This document shows, in pieces, positions 49,220 through 60,751 of a stretch of 64,000 nt of DNA. The notes under the pieces were generated by a model. It searched no databases, was not told the DNA's origin, and saw only the letters and a program-made list of their open reading frames with translations. How positions within the stretch are numbered: the first letter of the stretch is position 1; each line of letters starts with the position of its first letter. A program made the translations under genes and the position numbers. The DNA is from Sanguinoderma infundibulare (lineage: Eukaryota; Basidiomycota; Agaricomycetes; Polyporales; Polyporaceae), in contig JAVLRN010000013.1 of assembly GCA_032821775.1 (NCBI GenBank), forward strand, positions 124,001 to 188,000, read 5' to 3'.

Positions 49220-49352
49220 TTATCCCGCGAGGATACGCCCGAGACAGTCGCCGCGATTTCTCCCAGTGGAGAAATCGCGATTTTTCTAAGTACATTCTCT
49301 CACGGGGTACCAAATTGGGTCGCCCTGCCAAAACCTTGACCAGTTGTACCAG
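49220..49352 (-). repeat. Outer element, right inverted repeat
   Basis: Inverse partner of 28485-28600. The terminal words TTGTACCAG and GGTACCAAATTGGG match the left end with few changes. It starts about 30 bp after the DUF6589 stop. Confidence 0.7.
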
Positions 49353-50536
49353 CCCCTCCGGTGGACAGCGAGGATCGCCATCACCGGATCTCGGCTGGGT
49401 TCGAGCCTATCATGTTCCCACAAATACATCCTTACCGGGCGATGAAACCGTGGGCGGTGAGTAGGCTCTAATGTTCTGGCCGAGTAGCAGCGTTGGCTCA
49501 CGACTTGGTACCATGGCAGGCTGGTCCTAGGTTCATCCGAAACTTTCCATATAAGTTTCAAGCACGGCGTGCTCGGGCGAGCATCACATACAAGCCGGAG
49601 GAAGAGAATTCCGGTTGGTTAAAAAGATCGCTGAGTGATCGATCACTCAGCCGAGCGTTGTTTCGTAGCCTTGTCCCTGTGCGTCCCTGTCTCAAACAAC
49701 CAACTGGAGGCCCCCGGCACTGAGGTGAGTGCTTGCACCTGTTTCGACTGGCCAATTGACGTTGGAGTTTTATCAATTGCTCCAGCTTACGACCTGACTA
49801 CGCCGGCCGCCGGAGGAAGACAGAAAAGGACAGAAATAGCTCTCCCGCCGTATGTGTCACCCATGAATTTAGAGTCGTCGTACGTGGATGCCGTTATCCC
49901 CGCCTGCGGCCCGATGTCGCGCTCTCTTCGATGGAATTCTGACTGCGACGTCGTCGGGTGGCGATTCATGCTCTTGCACATGGTTGCTTCAGAGATCTCG
50001 GGCCATTGGTTCCGGAGCAGCAATACCCGAACGTTGCCCGGACGTCAGGTGCCCCCTTACCGCTGCGTTTTCGTTGAACAGCAGGGAAGCTATTTAACGA
50101 TTGCGATTGCACGAAGCCCGTATGTGCCCGTATGCTCAACGTATGTTAACCATACATACTGACGACGTTGTGCCAGGTGTTTGTGTCGAAAGCTCGACAT
50201 ACGCGAACAGACTGATGCCTTGCCTCGAGGAGTCGAGGACGCTACTGATGTGCCCACGGCACCGGCTTTCCGATCGAGATTCGTGGAGGAACACCGCGAT
50301 CTTGCCTGTCGACGGCTGAAAGTAGGACCTCCCGCTCCTTAACTAGCGAGACTTCGCGGGAAACGTTGCCACTTCCTCGGTCTCCATCCTTCTGTTGGTT
50401 GGGTGCTTTCAAATACCCGGCAAAGCCGGAGATGCCCTCCCCACATCCTGTGCGTTGCGCCCGCACTCCCCACACAACCCGCCTTCGATCTGCACGATAA
50501 GCCCGACCAGCTTCGGGCGCATACACGGCCGCAGAC
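49353..50536. other. Intergenic, with a palindrome
   Basis: No gene is supported; the 175-codon frame at 49635-50162 has no domain and poor codon use. A perfect 22-bp palindrome sits at 49630-49651. Confidence 0.45.
49630..49651. repeat. Perfect 22-bp palindrome
   Basis: The arms GCTGAGTGATC and GATCACTCAGC meet with no spacer, 278 bp outside the right end of the outer element. Confidence 0.75.
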
Positions 50537-52712
50537 ATGGCGGCGACGGTGTCCCCGAGCGACGAGAAGACGAGCCTGGCTGCGCTGCTCATCGGAGGCA
50601 TGGTCTGTACCGGGTACGTCCTTCGCGGTCTTGTTTGGCGATTAGCTCGGCTCACACTCGTCTCGTCGTGGAAAGCCTTACGGGCGTGGTCTGCATGCAG
50701 ACTTTGCTGTATTTCCGGCTATTCGTCAAGGACCCGATAGCGACGAAGGCCAAGGTGCGGTGCGGAGTTGTTGGTTCTTGCGCGCATGACTCTTATCGGA
50801 GCTCTCGACGGCATAGGTCGGGGCAGTGTTGTGAGTTGTTCTTCATGTTGATGATACCCATGCGATGTGCTGAACGCGACGTCGTTCTCCGTCCACAGCT
50901 TCATTGACCTTTTGCATACCATTATGGTCGCCATCGCGAATTTCTTGTACTTTGTGGACCACTCTGGGGATGCTAACATCACAGATCGCGCGTTTTGGTG
51001 AGTACCAGTTTGCTATTCGCTCACAGAACACGCGTAGCTTATTCTGAGGCTTTTTAGGGCTGTCGGGGTGAGTCGCCGTGCTCGCGTCTGTCGAACGTCC
51101 CGGTTCTGACCGTACAGCGTTAGATATCAATAGCTTTGACAGTGAGTCGCAGCAGTCGGAACCTTGTGTTTAGATACGGTCAACTCATTGACCAATAGGC
51201 CTTCTTGACCGTGTTCATCCATATGTGAGTCTTATGCGATGCCGGAAGCTACCCCATTGACTGTCCAATAGATTCTTTGCGCTCCGGCTATTCAAGTGTA
51301 AGTTCCAGACGTTTCTGCTCCAAGACGACAAGATGCTTAGTCCAACAGTGAGCTACGGCAACTACTGGATCACCGTGCCCATTGTCAGTATTTTTGGCCA
51401 TCTCCGAGTTGCACATTACCAACGGGTTCTTGCAGATTCTGCTTGCAATTGGGCGTCTCGGTGAGTGACTGTGGGACGGTCATCGTGAACAACTTCTTAT
51501 TTCAGCGATGTGGTTTTAGTCTCGGCACTCGGTATGGGTCTTGCACCTTGAGCTTCTCTTCAGCACTGATGCGATGTCAATGTAGTCACAACAATAGAAT
51601 TGTACGTCCGCGGTGCGTCCTGGTAAGACTTTGATTGGCTGATATCTTGGTGGCAGGATTCGCATTGGCGGTTTCCGCGAGTTTGGCGATCGTTTCAGAG
51701 TAAGGTTTACTTCGCGCCGTCAGGCGCGTTCCCATCACGCTGACCATCGTCTTAGTGGGTCTTCACCCTTGGTCTCGTTCTGTCATCGGCCGTGGACTTC
51801 TTAATCACGAGCGGACTATGTTTCTACTTGCGGAGAAGCCGTACCGGTACCGGAAGGCACGTCGCGTCTCTGTTAATGGGAAACACCTTGCTGACGCTGT
51901 TTGCAGATTCGATCATATCCTCGACTCAGTCGCTCTCTACACGGTCGAGACCGGCTTAATCACCTCGTGCGCTACGCATGCTCTTCGCGCCTCGTTGCTT
52001 CGCTGACGCCATCCTGTACAGAGTGACTACGATAGTCTCGCTGATCTTCGTAAGTGCCGGGTCTCCTATCTACATGAAATACGCATGGCGCGGAGACGCA
52101 CGCTGACTGCGCCCTTTGTACCTTCCAGTGGCTCACGAAGCCGCGTGTCCTGATCTATCTCGGGCTCCACTTCGCCATCAGCAAGCGTGCGTGTCGCGTT
52201 TCTTCCCCCGCTCGTGTCCAACTATGACGCTGAAATGCCGTCGCTGACAGTCTACGCCAACTCATTCCTCGCTTCGTACGCACCGAGTTCCCCTGCCCCG
52301 TCGAGAGACGGTGTCGGTTATGGGTCCGTTGTCTGATCGGCGATCTCGTCGTTTCGTAGGATGAACACACGCAAGATCCTGCGGGCCCACTCCGCGTCGC
52401 AATCCGGCAGCACACACCGCCTCCCTGTGATATACGCAAGAAGCGGCGGGATCCGTGGCTCAGTACGAGGCAGCATTAAAGTTCGCTTCGTTTGCTATCA
52501 GCTGACGTCTTCTCTTAAAGACCATCGAACCCGTCAACTTCCGCTCGGCGGTGAGTAACATCACAAGGTTGGCTTCCCGTGTAGCGTGGGGCTGACGCTT
52601 TCCTTTTACGCAGGTGCAGATCACCGTGGACAAGACGGAAGCCGTCGACTACGGCCTGGATGACCTTCAGGAACCGACGTCGGGGAGAAAGGACGCTTCG
52701 TCGCCAGTTTGA
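50537..52712 (+). CDS. DUF6534-like multi-pass membrane protein
   Basis: Many short exons spell out a seven-helix-like basidiomycete membrane protein. The start is MAATVSPSDEKTSLAALLIG; after intron 1 comes LTGVVCMQTLLYFRLFVKDP. Further helices are HTIMVAIANFLYFVDHSGDA, AFLTVFIHIFFALRLFKLSY, GNYWITVPIILLAIGRLG and GFALAVSASLAIVSE. WVFTLGLVLSSAVDFLITSG and LCFYLRRSRTGTGR follow. ILDSVALYTVETGLITS, LIYLGLHFAISK, VYANSFLAS and MNTRKILR form the last helix and conserved tail. The C-terminus is IEPVNFRSAVQITVDKTEAV and on to the stop at 52712. The exon around 50760-50850 is uncertain. Function is unknown; this family is large in Agaricomycetes. Confidence 0.75.
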
Positions 52713-53816
52713 GGAAAACGAGCCGCAGCGAACCACGACCGAAACAACGGCGCGCCACGCGCCAACGTTACTGCACGCCTTTGACGGATGGACTAGTGTC
52801 GTACTGTATTCTTTGCATCGCGCTTTCTGTAGCTCTGTGCTCACTACACTTTGAAGTGTCCATCACTTCGCGATATACCCACATCCGCTGCGCCGCGCAC
52901 GTAGCGGGATTTCGTCGGCCTGAGAGCGCGAATGGCCGTGCAGCGGGTCCCACGGCTGCCCACCAGAGAGGGCATGCAGCTGCCTTGTGGCCGAGATCGG
53001 GGAAGTCTGACTGGCTTCGCCGGCGGCCTCGAGGCGCGAGTGCGTGCTGCGTGATAGCCAGCACGCATCAGAGTTTGAGCTACGACTTCGGTCTCTTGCC
53101 GCCTTACGACACGGCTGCTATTTGAAGGCTGATAGTTCCCCTTCCTACGTGCGTCTGACGCCATTGGTGGCGCACTCGCACTGGACGACCCGCGGCGAGA
53201 AGGAGGCAAGGGATCCCGAGAAGGAAGGACTCAGAGGAGGTGAGTGGATCGTGCTCTGGAACGAGGGCGACGCGGGGCTACGGTAGCGCCGAGGGATAAA
53301 GGACTGCTGATTGAATGGAGAGGCATCGTCGTCCCGAAAGCCTGAGAGATCGCGGTCGGTAAGACTGTGCGTTATGAGCATGGCTCCTCACTAGAACACC
53401 TTCATATAAAGGAGGCACGGAGCGGAGGAGGCGAACAGGCCCGAGGAGGTCGCGCGTAGATACGAGAGGGAGGCGATTCAGAGCAGGATGCCCATTTCGG
53501 GCACGAGGAGACAAGGAGGCAAGTGAGGCGCGCAGTTGCAGCACCCTGAACACGATATGTTTGCGAGCGCGCATGTGGTCTGGTCGGAGACTGCAGCATT
53601 ATCGCTCGAATTCCAGCCCCGCGACCGGCACCTCTGAGGAGGTACATATGATCTGCACGCTTGCTTGGGCTGCAGCAGAGGCCCATCGCCCATCGTCCAT
53701 CGCATCTCGCCACTCGACCCTCGCGAGCCTGAACATCTATCCTTCCTATCCCCGTTGCGCGACCCTACCTTCGTTTACCGCTTATCACCTACCTTGTCCC
53801 TACCAGAACCACACAC
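52713..53816. other. Intergenic
   Basis: No supported gene. A CATATAAAGG sequence at 53403-53412 could be a TATA box for the gene at 53817, though it is rather far (about 410 bp). Confidence 0.4.
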
Positions 53817-54866
53817 ATGTTCTACACGCCCACACCCGAGGGGACCTACTACCCCCGTTACTACTCCTATTCTTCCAAGTATGCCCGCGAAGAGGCACTC
53901 GCATCATTCCCCTCCTCATCCTCATCCTCGTCCTCGAGCGGCACGCCGCGCGCGCAACCCCAATCCTACTCCTCCATGCGCCGTTCGCGGACCGTCGGCG
54001 GCACGCCGAAGTTCGACAAGTTCGACTACGACTACGACCACGACCCGTCAGACACGGAACCCTACGCGCGCATGCCGCACACGTACGCATGGGTGCTCGA
54101 GCAGCAGTTCGCGGAGATGGCGAAGGAGAACGAGGACACCGTCCGGTGGGTGCACGAGCAGCAGCACGCGCGCGACGCCGGCACCGTGCGCGAGCTGCGG
54201 CGCCTCGCGGGCCGGCGGAGCCACAGCCACAGCCACAGCGCGCACCCGCTCCAGCTCGAGCAGGCGTTCGACGCGCTGCTCCTCCATCGGCACCATCACG
54301 CCGACGCGCGCGCGGCTGCGTGGGCGGAGTCTGAGCGGTGGTGGAAGCGGTGCGAGCAGCGCGAGGCCGAGTTCACGATCCAGGACGAGCTCAGGCGGGT
54401 GCAGGCGTACCGGCGCGAGGCGGAGCGGCATCGCGTCGCGTACGAGCGGCGGAAGCGCGCGGAGGAGGAGCGCGAGAAGGCGAAGCGCGAGAGGGAGCGC
54501 GAGGCAAGGCGGGCGCGGAGGCAGGAGGCGGAGCGCGAGGCAGGGCGGAGATACGAGGCGCGGTGGGGGGAACTTTTGAGCTCCGAGGGGACGCTCGGGT
54601 TCCGTGACGTGCCGTGGCCGATGTTCTCGCAGCCGAAGGCGTTGAAGGACCTAGCGCCGGCGAAGGTCGCGACGTTCGTGCTGTCGCCGCTGCACCTGGG
54701 GGAGACGAGGCGGGAGAAGATAAGGAACGCGCTGAAGCGGTGGCATCCAGATCGGTTCGGGCGGGTGGCGGCGAGAGTGGGTGAGGAGGAGAGGGAGGCG
54801 GTCGAGGAGGGCGTCGGCATCGTCGCGCGATGTCTGAACGACCTCCTCGAGCGCGAGAGTCAGTAA
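53817..54866 (+). CDS. Coiled-coil protein with a J-like HPD motif
   Basis: Single exon of 349 codons starting MFYTPTPEGTYYPRYYSYSS. After a Ser-rich stretch comes AYARMPHTYAW-like sequence. A long Arg/Glu/Ala helix follows (EEREKAKREREREARRARRQ), clearly a coiled coil. The C-terminal part has VPWPMFSQPKALKDLAPAKV, then RREKIRNALKRWHPDRFGRV, and ends RCLNDLLERESQ. WHPDRF resembles the HPD signature of J domains, but the flanking helices are too short to call a DnaJ protein. High GC leaves long shadow frames on the other strand and frames. Function unknown. Confidence 0.75.
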   Translation: MFYTPTPEGTYYPRYYSYSSKYAREEALASFPSSSSSSSSSGTPRAQPQSYSSMRRSRTVGGTPKFDKFDYDYDHDPSDTEPYARMPHTYAWVLEQQFAEMAKENEDTVRWVHEQQHARDAGTVRELRRLAGRRSHSHSHSAHPLQLEQAFDALLLHRHHHADARAAAWAESERWWKRCEQREAEFTIQDELRRVQAYRREAERHRVAYERRKRAEEEREKAKREREREARRARRQEAEREAGRRYEARWGELLSSEGTLGFRDVPWPMFSQPKALKDLAPAKVATFVLSPLHLGETRREKIRNALKRWHPDRFGRVAARVGEEEREAVEEGVGIVARCLNDLLERESQ

Positions 54867-56045
54867 GACCGGCACAGTATGCACGGTACGTAATTTTCCC
54901 TGCGTCACGGCGTGCAAAGTCAGCGGCTGAACGCGGTTCGTTGCAGATATGCACACCTTCCTACTCGTGAACCACGGCCGGGACGTGGGATTATGTACAC
55001 CTATGAACCCATGCAGCTCTATGTTGAGCATTATGAAGCGATTGTACTTCTAGCTATCGCACCACACCACATCCATTTCTTTTGCTGAACATGTAGAGCT
55101 GGCGATGCGTCATCTAAGGTTGAGCCTAGTTCGTAAGTGTCTCCTGTGAATTGGGGGGGAGCAAGCAATAATGAAAGTCAGTCTCGTCCAATCGGAGTCA
55201 TCGTCATTAGTCGAAGAAGAGACTGAATCAACCTCAGGCCGCTCGACTAATGGCAGGATAGCCTCTGGATCATAGATACGTTTCTGCGTTGTCGTGGTAG
55301 AGGTCATTTCGGAGACCATGGTGGTCACAGATGAGTAACTCACCTGCCACCAGGTCAGTTTGGCGGCATCTTCGGAGCTGTGTCGTTGATAAGCGCCTAA
55401 GCTGCTGCACCTGCCAATGGCTACTCATCGATATCCTTCACTAGCTTCCCTGTCCATTCACCTTGCCTGGGTTTCTAGACACAGGACGCTTGAAGCTTCG
55501 GCGGTTCCACCTCTGTGCAATCCAGGACAGCTTATCGTAGTCGACATGAAAGATGGCGACGTCCCCGCCGCCCGGAAACATTGAACACCCAACCAATCGC
55601 ATGTCGCCATACCATCGCAAAATGGCGTCTTACCTTTGGCTTGCGCCCATTCCGAATTCAACGACATCTTCTCCGTTACGCCGTCGCGCATCTCGGGGCT
55701 ACGTGTGCAACGAGAGGGCCATCGTGTCTAATCCCTGCACTGCTGTAGGGCGGAGAGCCGGGCGCCCGCCGCCACGGTCACTTGACCATGCGTCCTGAGG
55801 CTGGTTCCCCACCATCTTGCGGTGGCCATTCCGAATTCGCAGGCCGCGTATAACGGGACGCGTGGAAGCGCCATGCAGCCGGTAACGTCGCTCCTTGACC
55901 TCTTCCACGTCCCACGTCCACTTCACGACTCGAGTGTCTGGATCCTCGTCGTCGATCAACCGTCAAACGTGAACGACGCCGGGACCTTGGATACCGTACT
56001 AACCTCAGGCTTCCCTGATCCTAGACATCATTCAGAGTCGTGGGT
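54867..56045. other. Intergenic
   Basis: Only short frames with no domain or splice support are present. Confidence 0.45.
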
Positions 56046-57518
56046 ATGACGTCGGCATCCACAACTGTGCGCGTGACTCCTTTGGAGGACAAGGTCGCGG
56101 TCGTTGAACGACAGGTTCAGAACACGCAATACGCCCTGAAATTTGTCGGCGCGGCCTTCAGCAGTGCGTTTCTGAAGGCTGGGCGTGGAACCATGCGGTG
56201 GCAGACTGAGCTGCCCTCGCTTGACAGATATGGCGTCATCTGCGTTCTGCAACCCGACGGATATGTGAGTGCAAGTTCTTGTTGGAGGATGTAGACCGCT
56301 GACAGCCTCCTTGGGTGCAGCATCAAGGTCCGGCAACAACTCCGGACACAAGGTATGCGCAACGCTGGCTTGCTTTTAAGCCTGAAGAGTTACTGAATTA
56401 ACACCGTAGCTCCGGGAGGGCGCGCGAATGCCTTCTGGTCAGTAGGCGTGGACATGGCTCGCAAAGAAGGCATCCGCAGCCTCGCTGGCGGGATTTCCGC
56501 GAGCATGCTCCGAGAAGTCGTCTACTCGGGCATCCGTATGGGGACCTACGAGCTCTTCAAGGACAAGTTCGTCTCCCCGGTCTGAATTGCTCGGAGAATC
56601 GAAAGCTAATATAAATTCATCCAAGGTTGTATGACGTCTCCAAGGGTGCGCTGTCCCGCGAGGGATTGCCATTGAAAATCATGGCTGCGACAATCGCGGC
56701 GACGATAGGCAGCGCGCTCGCGAACCCCGCGGACCTTGTCAAAGGCAGGTCCCCCTTCCCCCGCGCCGCTTATCATGGGCTGACGTTCATGCGACATCTC
56801 TACCTCAGTTCGAATGCAGGCCTACTACCCGAATGGGAGCCCGTACCGGAATATGCGACACGCGTTCGCAACGATATACCAAGACGGCGCCCGCGCAGCG
56901 GTAGTGGCAGGCACCTCGCCCGTTTCGGGTGGCTTGGGTGCGCTCTATCGCGGCGTGGGCCCTACGACAGTCAGAGGGATCGTGCTCTCGGCGACCCAGA
57001 TCTGTTCGTACGACCAGATCAAGCAGTCTCTGAAGAGGCGTGGGATCATGCAGGAGGGCGTCCCATTGCATTTTGTGGCGAGCACGTTCGCCGGGTAATT
57101 TCGTTTGCGCTGCGTATCGTGGTCGGCAGCATTACTGACGGGATGGTCTGCAGTTTCTTCTGTTCGGTTACCTCGAATCCCGTCGGTGAGCTCGGCGGCC
57201 GTACCAACGGGATCGGCTCACCTGATAGTTTTGCCACTAGATGTCGTGAAAGTTCGTCTGATGAACGACAAAGCTCACCAGTTCAAGGGCGCGTTCGACT
57301 GCGTCCGGCAGATCATGGTGAAGGAAGGACCATTCGGGTTCTTCAAGGGCTTTGGGATGTGCTGGGCAAGAGTGCGTCGATCTTTCCCACTCGTTTCTCG
57401 TCAGACTTGGACTACGGACTGACGGCGTGGTGCACCTACATAGCTCGGGACACACACTATCTTGACCTTCCTGATATTCGAGCGGGTGAGATACTTGTTT
57501 GGTATAGAAGCCATGTGA
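56046..57518 (+). CDS. Mitochondrial carrier (SLC25) family protein
   Basis: Likely an inner-membrane exchanger of the dicarboxylate/oxoglutarate/UCP-like branch. After the start MTSASTTVRVTPLEDKVAVV the spliced protein shows FVGAAFSNMASSAFCNPTDI then IKVRQQLRTQ. NPTDIIK is the first carrier signature (P-x-D-x-x-K). SVGVDMARKEGIRSLAGGIS and YSGIRMGTYELFKDK follow. Repeat two has ALANPADLVKVRMQAYYPNG and GALYRGVGPTTVRGI. Repeat three has TSNPVDVVKVRLMNDKAHQF and GPFGFFKGFGMCWARLGTHT. It ends FERVRYLFGIEAM. Three signatures and six helices fit an intact carrier. About seven introns are needed, one inside a signature codon. The substrate cannot be fixed from the sequence. Confidence 0.85.
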
Positions 57519-57917
57519 TGGACATCGTGCTAGGATGAGATGCAATATAGATACCGTTTCGTTCATGATCTGCTCTATAACTTGGCATCATGTTGATGAG
57601 GTCTCTCGCGCATGTCTGTAATGTCCGAAAACGTCGGAGAAATCGGTATCTCATGGCACAGACGCCCACGTACCTCCCGCTCAACCACCACGATATACCT
57701 TGCTCTCCCCTTCAAATAAGTCCCAACGCCTGCCATGTCTACCAAATACAAAGCTGCGCATATTCTATACGGGTCATCACGCACGCCTCCGACAAGCATA
57801 CAAATCCTGCGGAAGATGACTCGTCATTTTTCGGTGCCGTAGCTGACGGCATCCACCATTGCCACAGCGCTATTCCGCAGTTTCTTCGACTTCAATCCCG
57901 CCCCCATCCAGCTTATC

Positions 57918-60684
57918 ATGAGGCGACGAAACAGGAAGTTGTTTTCAGATCGCAAGGGGATCTTCGATCCGAACGACAAACAACATGTCAAGCACACCAA
58001 GCTTGGGGTATGGGACCTGTATGAAGAATACGAGCCCAAGCTCTCTCGCATCCCGGGATCGGCCAAGCTGGAGAAGTACTTGGAGCTGCTCGAGGGACTG
58101 CCGTATGTTTGGCGGATGGTCAAGGACGTGATGAGCATCCCGACGTGCGCGTTCCTCCTTCTCATCTTTCTTCTCGTCGAGATCGGCCAAGCCGTCTTCC
58201 CCGCCATAGGCCTTTGGTACGTCATCGCCGGCTTGGCCTGCTACCGTACTCATGCGCTTCGTTAGGTACCAAGGTCAACTCCTGCACATAGTGCGTGTCT
58301 CGTCGTGTCTTGTCGCAATATCTCTGACATTGTGCAATGTAGATGCAAGTCGCGATCGATACGCGCACGGTGGATAACGACCAGCTGTTCCACATTTGCT
58401 CTGCCCGTGTCGCATGCAGCCTCGGGTTGCGCGCCATGCTCGCGCTCAAATTCCGCGTCCAGGAGCCTCTCACGTCTCGCATCCGCCGATGGTACAGCGT
58501 CCGCCTATTCCACGCTCGCGCGCGCCTCGATCTTCCAACGTACGAGATGACGAACGTTCAACGGCAGCTCGACGAAGTCTCTTCCGAGGTTGCCGGGAGC
58601 ACAGTCGCCTTCGAGACCCTGGAGAAAATGGCGTCGACCATCCGCGCTGCGACACAGGTGACAGCGCAGGCGTTTGTGCTGCTGCAGGTCCTGCGCGGGC
58701 AAAGAGATGGGTTGCTCCTGTGTGCGCTGACGCTTGCAGCGCAAGGGGCGGGATTCTTCTCTATGATCAGTGCTTTCACTCCTGCTCGAGGTGCGTGGGA
58801 CGTCCTTCGGTAGGACTCGCGATATGTCCTGAACTAATTTCGTCCTAGTATGGGCCGCGACGACGAGAAATGAAGACTACGTTAAGATGGAGGGCTGGCG
58901 ACGTGTCGTAAACGATGTTTCGCACAGGAAAGAGGTCATCGCTGGAAACTTAGGCGCATATGCGTCCTCTGGTAACGTCACTCTTGGTCATACCTCGCAT
59001 ACAGTATGCTCACCCTCTGGTCTTCGCAGAGTTCAAGACCGCCTCAGACAAAGTGGGGGATAATGCTGGCGAGTTCAGAGAATGGAAACGGAGGGAGCAT
59101 GTCCGGCATCGCTTCAGCTTCTGGAGCCTGTTCCAGGACGCATTCCAGCAATTGCCACAGGTGCGCAAAGACGCGTTTTGAACCCCATTTGGACGGCGCG
59201 CTCAACTTGATTATACACCGCAGGTGGTGTTCACGCTTCGCGCGATCCAGTACCCTGCCAGCATGCCGATCTCGCTCGCTTCTCTTTACCTGGTCCAGGA
59301 CGCGACGCAGAGCTTGATCTTGAACATGCACAATCTGCTGAACTCGACGTCGTCGGTCAGCGAGCAGCTCTCCGCCGTACGCAAGTTGTACGAGGTTGGA
59401 AGCATCAAGAACAAGATCCCGGACGGGACTGTGCCGTTCCCGGAAGACACTTCGCAGATCAAGTCTGGCATCGCTGTCGAGTTCAGGTTTGTGCGCGTTT
59501 TCGACGTCGGTTCAGACTAAAACCGGATAATGTATGCACAGGAATGTGTCCTTCAAATACCCTGGTTCCGAAAACTATGCACTGCGCAACATTTCGTTCG
59601 CCTTGTGCCCGGGGCAGCTCTGCGTGCGTGAACATCGTAATATGTGCTCGTACTTGGATGCTGATGGTTCGTGCACAGGTCATCGTCGGCGTGAACGGTT
59701 CGGGAAAGAGCACCATCCTCAAGCTCATCCTCCGGTTGTACGACCTCGATGAAGGAGAGATCCTCGTCGGCGGGCAGGACATTCGGACGCTCAAGCTGTA
59801 CGACCTCCGCCAAGCCATCTCCGTCCTCTTCCAAGACTTCACGCACTTCCCACTGTCCATAAGCACCAGGCGTACAATTCCGCCCCCCGACCTTTCTCAC
59901 CTTGTTCGCTTAGATACGCGACAACATCGCGGTGGGCGACCCGTCCGCGGCAGGAGACGACGAGCACGTACGGCTCGCGGCGCGCCTGGGGGGCGCCGAG
60001 TCGTTCATCGAGAAGCTTCCCGATGGGTTCGACACCTACTTGGACCGGCCCGTGCGCGACCATTACGCGGGGCTGCCTGAGGGGACGAAGACGCTGTTCG
60101 GGCGGAGCGTGGACTATGGCGCGGTGAGGAGCGCGGGAGGCATGAAGACGTCTGCGGTGTCGGCGCTGAGTGGGGGTCAGATGCAGAGGCTTGCCGTGTG
60201 AGTGGTCTATAGAGTCATGCTGGACCGGCGTATTGATGTGTCTGCCAGAGCGAGGACGTTTATGCGTTCTGTTGTATCCGAGGACACGAAGGTCGGGCTG
60301 TTGCTGTTCGACGAGCCAAGTGCGTCGCTCGATCCCGTTGCTGAACACGGTGAGTCGTATTCTGACTATCTTCGTGCGACTGCTGAATAATGATTGCGAC
60401 CGCTTTGTACAGACCTCTTCAACCGGTTGCGAGAACTGCGGGGAAGCAAGACGATGCTCTTCTCCTCACACCGGTTTGGGAGCCTGACCCGCCATGCGGA
60501 CCTGATCTTGTGAGTCACGCGGGCTTCTTTGTTTCTGAGATGGACGTCCTCTGAACGTCACGTCCCCGGGGCTAGGTATATGGACGAGTCGGTGATCGTG
60601 GAAGCGGGGACGCACGAGGACCTGTTGAAGCAGGAGAGGGAGTACGCGAAGATTTGGAATCTGCAAGCACAAGCGTTTATATAG
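57918..60684 (+). CDS. Half-size ABC transporter
   Basis: One transmembrane region plus one nucleotide-binding domain. The start [20 protein letters not shown] precedes a helix, [20 protein letters not shown]. The transmembrane part continues with [20 protein letters not shown] and [20 protein letters not shown]. The ATPase part begins [20 protein letters not shown]. Walker A is GVNGSGKST (59688-59714), the Q-loop region is [14 protein letters not shown] and the signature is [11 protein letters not shown]. Walker B is [15 protein letters not shown] and the H-loop is [16 protein letters not shown]. It ends [16 protein letters not shown]. All catalytic motifs are present, so it should bind and hydrolyse ATP as a dimer. 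Such basidiomycete half-transporters have no assigned substrate. About ten short introns. Confidence 0.88.
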
Positions 60685-60751
60685 AATGGTAAGTCGCTTC
60701 ATCGTTGTACTAGCACGGCGAGTCGGCTGATCGAAGCATACGTGGGGCTCC

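Larger units (their letters stand above)
28485..49352. mobile_element. Candidate helicase/DUF6589 element with inverted ends (host of a nested KDZ element)
   Basis: The left end starts CTGGTACAACTGGTCAAGGT. The right end is its inverted copy, ending ACCTTGACCAGTTGTACCAG. Similarity runs about 75 bp at high identity (through GGTACCCCGTGAGAGAA and GTACTTAGAAAA) and then more weakly for a further 60 or so. Two divergent genes fill the interior: a RecQ-like helicase (minus), whose stop is near the left end, and a DUF6589-type gene (plus), whose stop is near the right end. Without the inner KDZ element the unit is about 7.9 kb. I found no matching target duplication. The mobile status is inference from gene content and inverted ends. 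Confidence 0.55.

Noticed and set aside
28485..49352. Helitron, suggested by a helicase gene
   Set aside because: The helicase is RecQ-like with no Rep domain, and the ends are inverted repeats rather than TC...CTRR termini.
28485..49352. Subtelomeric (TLH-like) helicase locus
   Set aside because: No TTAGGG-type arrays are seen, and apparently ordinary genes lie on both sides; the helicase may still belong to that wider family.
49635..50162. 175-codon open frame
   Set aside because: No recognisable domain, no splice partners and composition unlike neighbouring genes.
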